Assembly: GCF_020531915.1 (NCBI RefSeq)
Contig: NZ_JAJAVG010000005.1
Coordinates: forward strand, 124,001-188,000
Reading direction: 5' to 3'
DNA length: 64,000 bases
Source of the DNA: Methylovorus mays
Lineage (GTDB): Bacteria; Pseudomonadota; Gammaproteobacteria; Burkholderiales; Methylophilaceae
Numbering within the stretch: the stretch's first letter is position 1; the number at the start of each line of letters is the position of its first letter. The notes under the pieces were generated by a model, which saw nothing but the letters and a program-made list of their open reading frames with translations, was not told the DNA's origin and did no database searches. Shown here piece after piece: positions 1-8,948 of the stretch. The translations under genes were made by a program, and so were the position numbers.

Positions 1-171
1 TACCTTGGCCACACCGGCAATAGTGGCCGCTTCTGCAGCCACGGCCGATACATCGGCACCGGCCACCAGCAGGTGAATGGGTTGCTGCCACGCCGCCGCC
101 GCGGTCACGGCCTGCCGGGTGGATTGCTTAATATGCTGGCCATCGTGTTCGGCCAAAATCAATACGCTCAT
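1..171 (-). CDS. etfA: Electron transfer flavoprotein alpha subunit (N-terminal part only)
   Basis: Only the first 57 codons lie in the window; the gene runs off the left edge. The product starts MSVLILAEHDGQ and continues with the typical EtfA opening (a beta strand, then an Ala-rich helix and HLLVAGAD). EtfA carries the FAD of the heterodimeric electron carrier that takes electrons from flavin dehydrogenases and hands them to ETF-ubiquinone oxidoreductase. Its ATG overlaps the etfB stop codon in an ATGA arrangement, so the two subunits are probably translationally coupled. The identification rests on this short N-terminus and on position after etfB. Confidence 0.88.
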   Translation of the reverse strand, partial: MSVLILAEHDGQHIKQSTRQAVTAAAAWQQPIHLLVAGADVSAVAAEAATIAGVAKV

Positions 172-917
172 GCCAATACCTTTTCAATACGCAGTTTTTC
201 GACCAACTCAGCCACACTGTTGACGATCACGCCAGGCTTGCGTGGGGCAGGCTCGGCGACATTCAGCAGGCTGAGGTGCGAGGCAAAGTCCACGCCCAGC
301 TCAGTGCCTGCAATCACGTCAATCGGCTTTTTCTTGGCCATCATCATGTTGGGCAGCTTGATAAAGCGTGGCTCGTTCAGGCGCAAATCTGCCGTCACAA
401 TGGCAGGCAGTTGCAAGGCGACGGTTTCGGTACCGCCATCCACTTCGCGGTTCACTTCGATTTCGTTGCCATTGACCTTGATTTCAGAGGCAAACAAGCC
501 TTGGCCCACGCCCAGCAAAGCGGCCAGCATCTGGCCTGCCTGACCGGCATCATCGTCAATCGCCTGCTTGCCCAGCAGAATCAGGTCAGGCTGCTCGCGA
601 CCTGCCACCGCCTTCAGCAGCTTGGCCACGCCCAGCGGCTGCAGCTTGCCTTCGGCTTGCACCAGCACGGCACGGTCTACCCCCATCGCCAGCGCGTGGC
701 GCAAGGTGTCCTTGCTGTTTTCAGCGCCGATGGACACGGCCACGATTTCCGTGGCAATGCCTTTTTCCTTGAGGCGTAGCGCTTCTTCCACTGCGATTTC
801 ATCGAACGGATTGATGCCCATCTTGACGCCGCTGATCTCGACGTCGGAGCCATCCTGCTTGACGCGAGGCACGATGTTGTAATCCACCACGTGCTTCACT
901 GCCACCATAATTTTCAT
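168..917 (-). CDS. etfB: Electron transfer flavoprotein beta subunit
   Basis: The 249-residue product starts MKIMVAVKHVVDYN and contains the beta-subunit features INPFDEIAVEEALRLKE, the AMP-binding stretch LGKQAIDDDAGQ, and TADLRLNEPRFIKLPNMMMA followed by KKK. Length is normal for EtfB. It binds AMP and, with EtfA, forms the soluble carrier between acyl-CoA- or amine-type dehydrogenases and the membrane ETF-QO. An upstream in-frame start two codons earlier is possible, but MKI matches the family start. The gene is divergent from a LysR regulator, and ETF-QO follows that regulator, so the whole ETF branch is grouped at one locus. Confidence 0.95.
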   Translation of the reverse strand: MKIMVAVKHVVDYNIVPRVKQDGSDVEISGVKMGINPFDEIAVEEALRLKEKGIATEIVAVSIGAENSKDTLRHALAMGVDRAVLVQAEGKLQPLGVAKLLKAVAGREQPDLILLGKQAIDDDAGQAGQMLAALLGVGQGLFASEIKVNGNEIEVNREVDGGTETVALQLPAIVTADLRLNEPRFIKLPNMMMAKKKPIDVIAGTELGVDFASHLSLLNVAEPAPRKPGVIVNSVAELVEKLRIEKVLA

Positions 918-978
918 GCACACACTCCCGGACTGTATTGCCGTGTATTTTAAACGACACTAAAATATCTATTAAATT

Positions 979-994
979 GATTATATTAATAATC
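979..994. promoter_or_regulatory. Inverted repeat in the etfB/lysR divergent promoter region
   Basis: GATTAT-N4-ATAATC is a perfect 6-4-6 inverted repeat in the AT-rich stretch between the divergent etfB and LysR genes, about 19 bases before the LysR start. LysR-type regulators usually bind such imperfect AT-rich dyads and control both themselves and the divergent neighbour. Assignment as the operator is inference. Confidence 0.4.
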
Positions 995-1012
995 TATATC
1001 TGCAAAACCTAT

Positions 1013-1939
1013 ATGCGCTATACCCTGAGACAACTGGAAGTATTTGTCGCCATCGCGCGCCTGGAGAATGTCTCCCGGGCGGCGGAGGCGCTATCGCTGT
1101 CGCAATCGGCTGCCAGCACGGCCTTGGCCGAGTTGGAGCGCCAGTTTGATTGCCAGTTCTTTGATCGTCTTGGCAAATTGCTCAAGCTGAACGATCTGGG
1201 TCGTAGCCTCTTGCCGATGGCGGCCGCATTGCTGGATCAGGCGTCGGAAATCGAGCATGTTCTGCAAGGCAAGACCACACTGGGTCTGCTCAGGGTGGGC
1301 GCCACATTGACAATCGGCAATTATATCGCAACTCTGCTCATCGGTTCCTTTATGAAACAACATGATGAGTGCCAAATTGAGCTGCACGTGCAAAATACCA
1401 ATGCAATTTTGCAGCAAGTTGCCAATTACGACCTCGATCTGGGGCTGATTGAGGGCAATTGCCAGCACCCCGACCTTGCCGTGGAGCCCTGGCTGGATGA
1501 CGAACTGGTGGTGTTCTGCGCACCTGACCACCCCCTCGCCCACAAGCCCGGCGTCAGCCTGGAAGACCTGCTGGAAGAGACCTGGATTTTGCGCGAAGTC
1601 GGCTCCGGCACCCGCGAAACTTTCGACCATGCGATGCGCCATCATCAATCTAGGCTTAAAATACGCCTGACGCTGGAACACACCGAAGCCATCAAACGCG
1701 CGGTGGAATCCGGCCTGGGCATAGGCTGCATCTCGCGTCTGGCGCTGCGCGATGCCTTCCGGCGCGGCAGCTTGGTGCCGATTGAGATGCCCGAGCTGGA
1801 TCTGCGCCGCCAGTTCATGTTTGTCTGGCACCGCAAAAAGTACCTCACCGCCAGCATCCGCGCCTTTCTGGATTACTGCCGGGCGTTTACCGTGGATGCC
1901 GGGCGCAGTGACCAGATTGCCTTACCCATTATCAAATAG
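1013..1939 (+). CDS. LysR-family transcriptional regulator
   Basis: The 308-residue protein has an N-terminal winged helix-turn-helix (MRYTLRQLEVFVAIA, then SRAAEALSLSQSAAS as recognition region, residues 1-60) and a LysR substrate-binding domain (about 90-295). The ATG at 1013 is chosen over an upstream start at 938 because the upstream extension is AT-rich, lies across the divergent promoter, and does not look like protein. Being divergent from etfB and upstream of ETF-QO, it probably regulates the ETF electron branch in response to an unidentified small molecule. The ligand cannot be predicted. Confidence 0.9.
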   Translation: MRYTLRQLEVFVAIARLENVSRAAEALSLSQSAASTALAELERQFDCQFFDRLGKLLKLNDLGRSLLPMAAALLDQASEIEHVLQGKTTLGLLRVGATLTIGNYIATLLIGSFMKQHDECQIELHVQNTNAILQQVANYDLDLGLIEGNCQHPDLAVEPWLDDELVVFCAPDHPLAHKPGVSLEDLLEETWILREVGSGTRETFDHAMRHHQSRLKIRLTLEHTEAIKRAVESGLGIGCISRLALRDAFRRGSLVPIEMPELDLRRQFMFVWHRKKYLTASIRAFLDYCRAFTVDAGRSDQIALPIIK

Positions 1940-1966
1940 CATATTGATTTAACTGAAAGACCACCC

Positions 1967-3616
1967 ATGCAACGCGATGTCATGAATTACGATGTACTGA
2001 TTGTTGGCGCCGGCCCGGCCGGGCTCTCTGCCGCCATCCGACTCAAGCAGCTCGCCGCCGAAGAAGAACGCGAAATCAGTATCTGCATCCTGGAAAAAGG
2101 CAGCGAAGTGGGCGCCCATATTCTCTCGGGCGCGGTCATCGACCCCATCGCATTGAATGAACTCTTTCCCGACTGGAAAGCCCTGGGTGCGCCCTTGCAC
2201 ACCCCGGTCACCGAAGATCACTTTCTGTTCCTGACGGAAAAAGGCGGCTTTACCATCCCGGAAAAACTGTTGCCGCCACTCATGAGCAACCACGGCAATT
2301 ACATCATCAGCCTGGGCAACCTCACGCGCTGGCTGGGCGAGCAGGCCGAAGCGCTGGGCGTGGAAATTTATCCTGGCTTTACCGGCTACGATCTCCTGTA
2401 TGACGAATCCGGCGCCCTCAAGGGCGTCGTTACCGGTGACATGGGCGTGGCACGTGATGGCACCGAAAAGCCTGGCTTCGCGCCCGGCATGGAGTTGCAT
2501 GCCCATTACACCCTGATTGCCGAAGGTACCCGTGGCTCGCTCACCCGCAAGCTGGAGCAGCAATTCCAGCTGCGCGATACCGCCGAGCCGCAAAAGTATG
2601 GCATCGGCTTCAAGGAGCTGTGGCAGCTTGACCCCAGTCAGCACAAGGCCGGGCTGGTGATGCACGCACAAGGCTGGCCATTGGACAACGACACTGGCGG
2701 CGGTGCATTCATCTATCATCTGGAAGACAATATCGCCGCCATCGGCTATGTGGTGCATCTGAATTACAGCAACCCGTACCTGAGCCCGTTTGAGGAATTC
2801 CAGCGCTTCAAGACGCACCCGAAAATCGCTCCCATGCTGGCAGGCGCCAAGCGCATCAGCTATGGCGCACGCACCATCAACGAAGGTGGCCTGCAATCGC
2901 TGCCTACGCTGGTGTTCCCGGGTGGCGCGCTGATTGGTTGCGCCGCAGGCCTGGTCAACGTGCCCCGCATCAAGGGTAGCCACAATGCCATGAAATCCGG
3001 CATGCTGGCCGCCGAAGCCGTATTTGAAGCCCTGGGCAGCGAACGCTCGCACGACATTCTCAGCAGCTATCAGGAAAAACTGCGCGCCTCCTGGATCTGG
3101 CAAGACCTCGACGCCGTGCGCAATGTCAAACCTGCCCTCTCGCGCTTTGGCAGCCTGCTCGGCTCGGCTTATGGCGGCGTTGAAATGTGGCTCGCCCGCG
3201 CCGGCATTCGCACGCCATGGACACTCAAGCACGGCAAGGCCGACAACGAATGCCTGCAAACCAAAGACCAGGCCACGCGCATCGCCTACCCGAAACCCGA
3301 CGGCGTGCTGACCTTTGATCGCCTGTCGTCCATTTTCCTCTCTAACGTGCAGCACGATGAAGACCAGCCAGTTCACCTGACGCTGAAAGATGCTTCGGTG
3401 CCCATCACCGTCAACCTCGCCCAATACGACGCCCCGGAACAACGCTACTGCCCGGCCGGCGTATACGAGATCGTCGAGGCCGATAGTGACCCGCGCCTGC
3501 AAATCAATGCCGCCAATTGCATCCATTGCAAAGCCTGCGACATCAAGGACCCGACGCAGAATATCGTGTGGGTGACGCCGGAAGGCGGCGGCGGGCCGAA
3601 CTATGTGAATATGTAG
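1967..3616 (+). CDS. Electron transfer flavoprotein-ubiquinone oxidoreductase
   Basis: This membrane-associated flavoprotein (549 residues) oxidises reduced ETF and passes electrons to ubiquinone. The N-terminus has the FAD Rossmann motif VLIVGAGPAGLSAAIRL, and the C-terminus carries the 4Fe-4S ligands in NCIHCKACDIKDP together with an earlier Cys in RYCPAGVYE. The final GGGGPNYVNM is the usual end of the family. Length is normal. An internal ATG at 1982 (MNYDVL) is an alternative start closer to most family members. It follows the LysR gene by 27 bases. Confidence 0.95.
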   Translation: MQRDVMNYDVLIVGAGPAGLSAAIRLKQLAAEEEREISICILEKGSEVGAHILSGAVIDPIALNELFPDWKALGAPLHTPVTEDHFLFLTEKGGFTIPEKLLPPLMSNHGNYIISLGNLTRWLGEQAEALGVEIYPGFTGYDLLYDESGALKGVVTGDMGVARDGTEKPGFAPGMELHAHYTLIAEGTRGSLTRKLEQQFQLRDTAEPQKYGIGFKELWQLDPSQHKAGLVMHAQGWPLDNDTGGGAFIYHLEDNIAAIGYVVHLNYSNPYLSPFEEFQRFKTHPKIAPMLAGAKRISYGARTINEGGLQSLPTLVFPGGALIGCAAGLVNVPRIKGSHNAMKSGMLAAEAVFEALGSERSHDILSSYQEKLRASWIWQDLDAVRNVKPALSRFGSLLGSAYGGVEMWLARAGIRTPWTLKHGKADNECLQTKDQATRIAYPKPDGVLTFDRLSSIFLSNVQHDEDQPVHLTLKDASVPITVNLAQYDAPEQRYCPAGVYEIVEADSDPRLQINAANCIHCKACDIKDPTQNIVWVTPEGGGGPNYVNM

Positions 3617-3627
3617 GCATGTTCGTA

Positions 3628-3660
3628 ACAGGGATGGCGGTTGTGCCGCGCCATCCCTGT
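3628..3660 (+). terminator. Hairpin after ETF-QO
   Basis: A perfect 12-bp stem (ACAGGGATGGCG paired with CGCCATCCCTGT, 9-base loop) begins 11 bases after the ETF-QO stop. There is no U-run, so it may act as a 3'-end stabiliser or a weak terminator rather than a classical intrinsic terminator. Confidence 0.55.
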
Positions 3661-3720
3661 CCATGCCCCAACTGCCACACACCATTAACACCATAAAATC
3701 AAAACGATAAGAGATCAACC

Positions 3721-4062
3721 ATGAGTCAAATTCCTCCCTGTCCCCAATGCAATTCCATCTACGGCTATGAAGACCGCAACATGCTGGTCTGCCCGGAATG
3801 CGGCCATGAATGGACGCCCGGCGATGCCGCCCCGGCGGCGGCCGATGGCCTGGTCGTGCATGATGCCAATGGCAATCTGCTGGCAGATGGCGATACCGTT
3901 ACCGTGATCAAGGACCTGAAAGTCAAAGGTTCGTCACTGGTGGTCAAGGTCGGCACCAAGGTCAAGAACATCCGCCTGGTCGACAGCGATCACAATATCG
4001 ACTGCAAGATTGATGGCGTGGGTGCCATGAAACTGAAATCGGAATTTGTTAAAAAGGCCTGA
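3721..4062 (+). CDS. phnA: PhnA/YjdM-family zinc-ribbon protein
   Basis: The 113-residue product starts with a zinc ribbon ([12 protein letters not shown], then [11 protein letters not shown]) and continues with the conserved PhnA core [19 protein letters not shown] and the ending [10 protein letters not shown]. Length and both halves match the family. Despite the historic name, PhnA/YjdM is not part of the C-P lyase machinery and its cellular role is poorly defined. It lies 42 bases before the methyltransferase gene and is probably cotranscribed with it. Confidence 0.92.
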   Translation: MSQIPPCPQCNSIYGYEDRNMLVCPECGHEWTPGDAAPAAADGLVVHDANGNLLADGDTVTVIKDLKVKGSSLVVKVGTKVKNIRLVDSDHNIDCKIDGVGAMKLKSEFVKKA

Positions 4063-4104
4063 TCAAGCGGTCATTTCACCAAGCCCAAAAGCAAAGGAAT
4101 CGCA

Positions 4105-4761
4105 ATGGAAGCCAACTTCTGGCACCAGCGCTGGGAAAAAAATGAGATCGGCTTTCATGAAGCAAGCGCCAATGCCTTGCTGGTGAATCATCTTCCCAGC
4201 CTGCGGCTCGGCCCGCACTCGCGCGTCTTTATCCCGCTCTGTGGCAAAACACTGGATATTCACTGGCTATTGAGCCAGGGCTTCCGCGTGGCTGGGGCCG
4301 AGCTGAGTGAGCTTGCTGTCACGCAATTATTTGCCGAGCTAAATCTCACCCCGGAAATCACGCAGAGGGGCCAACTCAAACACTACCGTGCAAGGCATAT
4401 CGATATTTTTGTCGGGGATATTTTTGATCTCACGGCAGACATGCTGGGCCAGGTGGATGCCATTTATGACCGTGCGGCCCTGGTGGCTCTGCCCGCGCAG
4501 CTCCGGGAGAAATACACCGCGCATCTCATAAGCGTCAGCCACACCGCGCCGCAACTCCTCATCTGTTACGTTTACGAACAGTCGCAATTATCCGGCCCAC
4601 CGTTTTCCGTGGACGATGCCGAGGTAAAACAGCATTATCAGTCGCACTACGCGCTTCACCTTTTAGAAAACCCCGAGGTCGCCGGCGGCTTCAAAGGGCG
4701 CATTCCGGCGCAAGAACATGTGTGGCGATTAATCCCCGCTGTCACCGAAAACAGACCTTAA
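4105..4761 (+). CDS. tpm: Thiopurine S-methyltransferase family protein
   Basis: The 218-residue class I SAM-dependent methyltransferase has the TPMT signature opening FWHQRWEKNEIGFHE and the SAM-binding segment VFIPLCGKTLDIHWL followed by GAELSELAV and DAIYDRAALVALP. Bacterial TPMTs methylate thiopurines and can also act on selenium or tellurium compounds; the natural substrate here is unknown. AAGGA lies at a good distance before the ATG. A DUF2214 membrane protein gene follows after 32 bases. Confidence 0.9.
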   Translation: MEANFWHQRWEKNEIGFHEASANALLVNHLPSLRLGPHSRVFIPLCGKTLDIHWLLSQGFRVAGAELSELAVTQLFAELNLTPEITQRGQLKHYRARHIDIFVGDIFDLTADMLGQVDAIYDRAALVALPAQLREKYTAHLISVSHTAPQLLICYVYEQSQLSGPPFSVDDAEVKQHYQSHYALHLLENPEVAGGFKGRIPAQEHVWRLIPAVTENRP

Positions 4762-4793
4762 TTTATTACCTGACTATCAGAGAAAGAAGCCTT

Positions 4794-5225
4794 ATGAGTT
4801 ACGTCATCGTCAAATACCTGCATTTCATCGGCATTCTGGTCCTCGCTTCATCCCTGATGGTCGAGCACGTGCAGCTCAAGGCCGACATGTCCAGCGCGGC
4901 GTTGAGGAAGGTCGCCCTGATTGATCTGATTTACGGCATATCTGCTGGCGTGATTCTGGTGACGGGCTTGTTGCTCGCGTTTGCCGTCGGCAAGCCTTCG
5001 GCGTTTTACATGGCGAATCCGGTGTTTCATGCCAAGGTCACGCTGTTCGTGCTGATCGGCCTGCTGTCCATCCACCCAACGCTGTTCCTGTTGCGTCATC
5101 GAAACAGCACGGCGGCCAGTATCAGCGTGCCCAAAAGCATCATCATGGTCATCCGGCTTGAAATGCTGCTGCTGTTGATTATTCCCTTGCTGGCGGTGCT
5201 GATGGCACGCGGCATTGGTGTTTAG
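4794..5225 (+). CDS. DUF2214-family small membrane protein
   Basis: The 143-residue protein has four hydrophobic segments (about residues 3-22, 43-68, 77-98 and 115-140). It matches the DUF2214 predicted membrane proteins in layout (YLHFIGILVLASSL and FHAKVTLFVLIGLLSIHPT). Function is not established. The ATG at 4794 is chosen because an upstream in-frame start overlaps the methyltransferase gene and encodes a non-hydrophobic leader. It is the last gene of the ETF-QO/phnA/tpm run. Confidence 0.8.
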   Translation: MSYVIVKYLHFIGILVLASSLMVEHVQLKADMSSAALRKVALIDLIYGISAGVILVTGLLLAFAVGKPSAFYMANPVFHAKVTLFVLIGLLSIHPTLFLLRHRNSTAASISVPKSIIMVIRLEMLLLLIIPLLAVLMARGIGV

Positions 5226-5256
5226 CGTGCCCACGGAGTCGTGCGTTATTCGCCTC

Positions 5257-5291
5257 AAAAAACGGGATTGAAGCTGCAGCTCAATCCCGTT
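5257..5291 (-). terminator. Intrinsic terminator of the TonB receptor gene
   Basis: A perfect 11-bp stem (AACGGGATTGA with TCAATCCCGTT, 9-base loop) is followed, on the minus strand, by six Us. It lies about 90 bases beyond the receptor stop codon. Confidence 0.8.
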
Positions 5292-5380
5292 GACCAACGC
5301 TAATGCATCCTGGCCAGAATTCCAATCCCCAATAGTTAACCATCCAGCATTTTCAGTTTGCCGGAATAGCCGCCATACCA

Positions 5381-7822
5381 TCAAAAGTTATATCTGGCCG
5401 ACGCTATGACAGTCCTGTCATAGCCTTGCGTACACGACCCATAGGCACAAATCGTGTATTGCTTGTTAAATAGGTTGTTCGAGTTCACGGCAAATTGCCA
5501 ATGCTGGTTATAGCGATAGTTGATGGCAGCATCAAACAAGGTGCGTGACTCGTTTTCATATTCATAACTGGGGGTGAACGGATCGCCCCCATTACTATGA
5601 CCGACATAACGTACACCGCCACCCACGCTCACTCCTGACAACCAGCCAGACGCCAGCTTGTAATCCATCCATACGGAGGCGCCCTTTTCGGGAACATACG
5701 GTGGGCTATCTCCCTTCTTGCCCAAACCATTGGTCTTGGTAATTTCAACATTCGAATACGTCAACGCAGCAATCATGTTCAGGTTTTCGGCCAGCCTGGT
5801 CTTGATTTCCATTTCAATGCCCCGAGACTGGATTTCCCCCGTCTGGTAAGCATTAAAGAATGCATCATAGGCGGTCACATTCTGCTGGGTAAGATCAAAC
5901 AAGGATAAGGTGTAGATATTGCTGGTACCTGCCGGCATATATCTTATGCCGACCTCATTTTGTTTGCCCGTTGTCGGCTTAAGTGCCCGCCCACTCGCGG
6001 CAACACCTACCGCCGGATTGAATGATGTGGAATGGCTGATGTAAGGTGCCAGGCCATTATCAAAGACATAGGCCAGTCCAGTGCGATAGGTAAAATCGGT
6101 GTCATTCTGATCATAAGCCGTCTGGGCGATCTTGTTTCCAGTATCGGCCCTGGCCCAGTCCTTGCGCCCGCTCAAGGTGATCACCCAGTGGTCATCCAGT
6201 TTGATCTGATCCTGAACATACAGACCACTCTGCCGCAAAGCCTGGCGGTTCTTGGTAGTCAAGGCCGGATCCGCAATCGATTTTCCATATTCGGGATTAC
6301 TCAGATCAAGAACATCGGCATTATCGACAGCGTCGCCATCCCGCACAGTGTAAGCCGAGCGCTGAAAATCAAAACCAAATAAGGCGGTATGCCCTATAGA
6401 GCCAGTATTAAACTTGAACTGAGCCTGGTTATCTACCGCCACCCCTTGCAGCTGCTCATCAATCAGACTCTTGCTGCGGGACAGGATGCTGCCAGACAAA
6501 CTGCTCATACCCATGCGGGCATATTGAAAGTCGACACGATTCACACGGAAATTCTGCCGCAGTGTCCATGCATCGTTTAATACATGCTCAAACAAATACC
6601 CCATGCTGTATTGCTTGCGCTCATTTTTGTCGTAAGTGTAATCGCCAAGCATGATATTGCTGGTCGTAGTAGCGGTGCCAACAGTAAACGGCACGCCCGT
6701 TTTGACATGCAGATACTCGGCTTGCAATGTCAATGTGGTTTTTTCAGAGGGCTTGATGGTCAGCGAAGGCGCCAACAATTCCCGGCTATCCTGGCTCCGA
6801 TGATCATTGTCATATTTATATTGCGAGTCACTATTGCGCACCAGGCCGACAACCCGGTATAGCACCTTGCCATCGTCATCTACGGGACCACCCACATCAA
6901 AGCCACCCTGATAGCGATCATAATTCCCTATCTGCAGATCAATCTGTTTCATGGGTACTTCCGTCGGCTTTTTGGTGACTTTGTTGATGACACCGGCGGG
7001 CTCGCTCTGCCCATACAACACGGACGAAGGGCCTTTAAGCACCTCCATGCGCTCAATGTTGTAAATATCGGTCGACATACGGCTCCATAATCCATTTGTT
7101 TCTCGCAATCCATCCCGATACATTCCCGTTGTGGAAGGATCAAAGCCACGAATCGTGCCCACATCATATGTCGGGCGAACATCGTTACCATAGTTTTCGC
7201 TGAATACACCGGCGGTATAGCGCAAGGCATCTCCATCGCGCTGTACATTCCGCATATCAAGCTCATCCCGGGTAATCACCGAAATCGACTGTGGGGTTTC
7301 GAGAAGGGCGGTATCGGTTTTCGTTGCGGTAATTCCGCGCTTTGCCACATAGCCCTTTACTGGCGTCGAAGCAGTCTCCTGTTCAGCCTGCGCCTGCACG
7401 GCAACCTCAGGTAACTGGGTCACGGACTCGTCATGACTGGCAAGATCTCCAGCCGCATGCGAAACACGCTCCAGGGTATAGCCCTCCACCCCGGATTGCG
7501 CCACCAAGTCACTTCCCTTGAGCAAAACGGCCAGCCCTTCCGCCACCGAGTAGCGTCCATCAAGCCCTGTTGTCGTCAATGACTGCACCTGATCGGGAGT
7601 AAAAAGTAGAGTAGCACCCGCCTGCCTAACAAACTGGTTAAGCGCGGGCGCCAATGGTCCTGCGGGGATATGGTAATAACGACTGGCCGTCTGGCCAGAC
7701 TCGGCAGACCAGGCGGACTGTGGCAGCAACAAGCCCGCACTGCACAGCCATCCGATTTGACAGGCAATCAGACGCTTGCGGAAGTCTTCGCTAAAACGTA
7801 TTGGCAAACGATGTGTTTTCAT
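5381..7822 (-). CDS. TonB-dependent siderophore receptor with N-terminal signalling (STN) domain
   Basis: An outer-membrane transducer of 813 residues. After a signal peptide ending near SAWSAES comes an STN domain (about 35-115: YYHIPAGPLAPALNQFVRQ, then LLFTPDQVQ and GRYSVAEGLAVLL). It is followed by a plug (ETPQSISVITRDEL, IERMEVLKGPSSVLYG) and a beta barrel ending in phenylalanine (ARYNF). This matches FpvA/FoxA/FecA-type ferric-siderophore receptors that signal to FecR/FecI. The start at 7822 is preceded by AAGGGGA; an upstream alternative at 7936 lacks this. It lies 145 bases downstream of the fecR-like gene. The siderophore cannot be told from sequence. Confidence 0.92.
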   Translation of the reverse strand: MKTHRLPIRFSEDFRKRLIACQIGWLCSAGLLLPQSAWSAESGQTASRYYHIPAGPLAPALNQFVRQAGATLLFTPDQVQSLTTTGLDGRYSVAEGLAVLLKGSDLVAQSGVEGYTLERVSHAAGDLASHDESVTQLPEVAVQAQAEQETASTPVKGYVAKRGITATKTDTALLETPQSISVITRDELDMRNVQRDGDALRYTAGVFSENYGNDVRPTYDVGTIRGFDPSTTGMYRDGLRETNGLWSRMSTDIYNIERMEVLKGPSSVLYGQSEPAGVINKVTKKPTEVPMKQIDLQIGNYDRYQGGFDVGGPVDDDGKVLYRVVGLVRNSDSQYKYDNDHRSQDSRELLAPSLTIKPSEKTTLTLQAEYLHVKTGVPFTVGTATTTSNIMLGDYTYDKNERKQYSMGYLFEHVLNDAWTLRQNFRVNRVDFQYARMGMSSLSGSILSRSKSLIDEQLQGVAVDNQAQFKFNTGSIGHTALFGFDFQRSAYTVRDGDAVDNADVLDLSNPEYGKSIADPALTTKNRQALRQSGLYVQDQIKLDDHWVITLSGRKDWARADTGNKIAQTAYDQNDTDFTYRTGLAYVFDNGLAPYISHSTSFNPAVGVAASGRALKPTTGKQNEVGIRYMPAGTSNIYTLSLFDLTQQNVTAYDAFFNAYQTGEIQSRGIEMEIKTRLAENLNMIAALTYSNVEITKTNGLGKKGDSPPYVPEKGASVWMDYKLASGWLSGVSVGGGVRYVGHSNGGDPFTPSYEYENESRTLFDAAINYRYNQHWQFAVNSNNLFNKQYTICAYGSCTQGYDRTVIASARYNF

Positions 7823-7967
7823 GGGTTCCCCTTTGTCATGTGATTCGTGCGTTATGAGAAACGCTTCATCAACCAAGCCGAACAAAGGCCCAAAACCCGA
7901 CATTTTTTTAGAAATAAAAGATGAAGGTACCGCCAAGCCGAGCTACCTCATGCACAAGATCACCGTA

Positions 7968-8948
7968 TCAAGCGGGCAGAACCGTCACCCACCAACGGGT
8001 GACATAAGCAATGCGAACGGGTAATTTTCGCTGTAGCAGTTTTAACAGATTGTCGATATCGTCAAGTTGAAACACGCCAGACAGCCGCAACTCTGCCACC
8101 TCCGCTGCGCATCGCAAATAGCCTGAGCGATAACGCGAGAGTTCGTTGATGAAGTCAGTCAGGCGCATGTTGTTTACGCTAAGCAGGCCATCTGCCCAAG
8201 CCGCAGGCTCCATCGCCAAGGCAGCGCGAACGATGCCGTCACCATGACTTATACGATAATGATCACCCGCATAGGCAATGACGGATGTCTGCGCGCCATC
8301 GCTTGTCCGAATAGCCACCGCACTTTCTTCCACGCTCACCTGGACCACATCCGGCTCCTGGCGAACCACAAAGCGCGTCCCCAATGCCTGAAGCATGGCC
8401 TGGCGTGTACTGACTCGCAGAGGCGCATCGGATAATTCCCCATGCCCGCTCGTCACCAGAATTTCACCATGCACAAGCACAATCAGCCGCTCCTGCGGAC
8501 TGAAACGTATATCCACCGCCGTATCCGTATTCAGGATCAGAACCGTACCATCCGCCAGACGCAAGATGCGGCGTTGCCCGGTGGCTGTACGATAATCGGC
8601 CGACCAGTTCTGCCAGGGCAATACTTGATGTGCGAGAAGTGCACTGCTACCTGCAATAAACGTAAGGCCGAGCAGCTTGAGTGTGCGACGGCGCTGTATC
8701 CGGTGCATGGCCAGCTGCAGTACTTTATTGGCGATGTCGCGATCATGCTCGTGCAATGCACTGGCAGAAAGGTCGCCGCCCATCTGGCATACACGCTGCC
8801 ATGCCCGTTCATGATCAGGGTGTTCATTTCGCCACAACTGGCAACCCTGCTGCACAGACATATCGGTTGTCTTCGACTGTACCTTGACCAGCCAATCGAT
8901 GGCCTGGCGCACAATAGAGGCATCAATCTCCGAGCAAGTATCAGACAT
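7968..8948 (-). CDS. FecR-family anti-sigma factor / sigma regulator
   Basis: The 326-residue inner-membrane protein has an N-terminal cytoplasmic DUF4880-like domain (AIDWLVKVQSK, then LWRNEHPDHERAW). One membrane segment follows (about 92-108, LLGLTFIAGSSALLAHQV), then the periplasmic FecR domain (RTATGQRRILRLADGT) and a C-terminal STN-like end (SGVFQLDDIDNLLKLL). It relays the siderophore-loaded state of the receptor STN domain to the ECF sigma factor. Its ATG overlaps the sigma-factor stop codon by one base (TGATG), so the pair is translationally coupled. Confidence 0.92.
   Translation of the reverse strand: MSDTCSEIDASIVRQAIDWLVKVQSKTTDMSVQQGCQLWRNEHPDHERAWQRVCQMGGDLSASALHEHDRDIANKVLQLAMHRIQRRRTLKLLGLTFIAGSSALLAHQVLPWQNWSADYRTATGQRRILRLADGTVLILNTDTAVDIRFSPQERLIVLVHGEILVTSGHGELSDAPLRVSTRQAMLQALGTRFVVRQEPDVVQVSVEESAVAIRTSDGAQTSVIAYAGDHYRISHGDGIVRAALAMEPAAWADGLLSVNNMRLTDFINELSRYRSGYLRCAAEVAELRLSGVFQLDDIDNLLKLLQRKLPVRIAYVTRWWVTVLPA

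Noticed and set aside
1949-3718. 589-codon open frame on the minus strand opposite ETF-QO
   Set aside because: It lies fully antisense to a clear ETF-QO gene; the protein is His/Gly/Gln-rich with no domain, typical of a shadow frame in GC-rich DNA.
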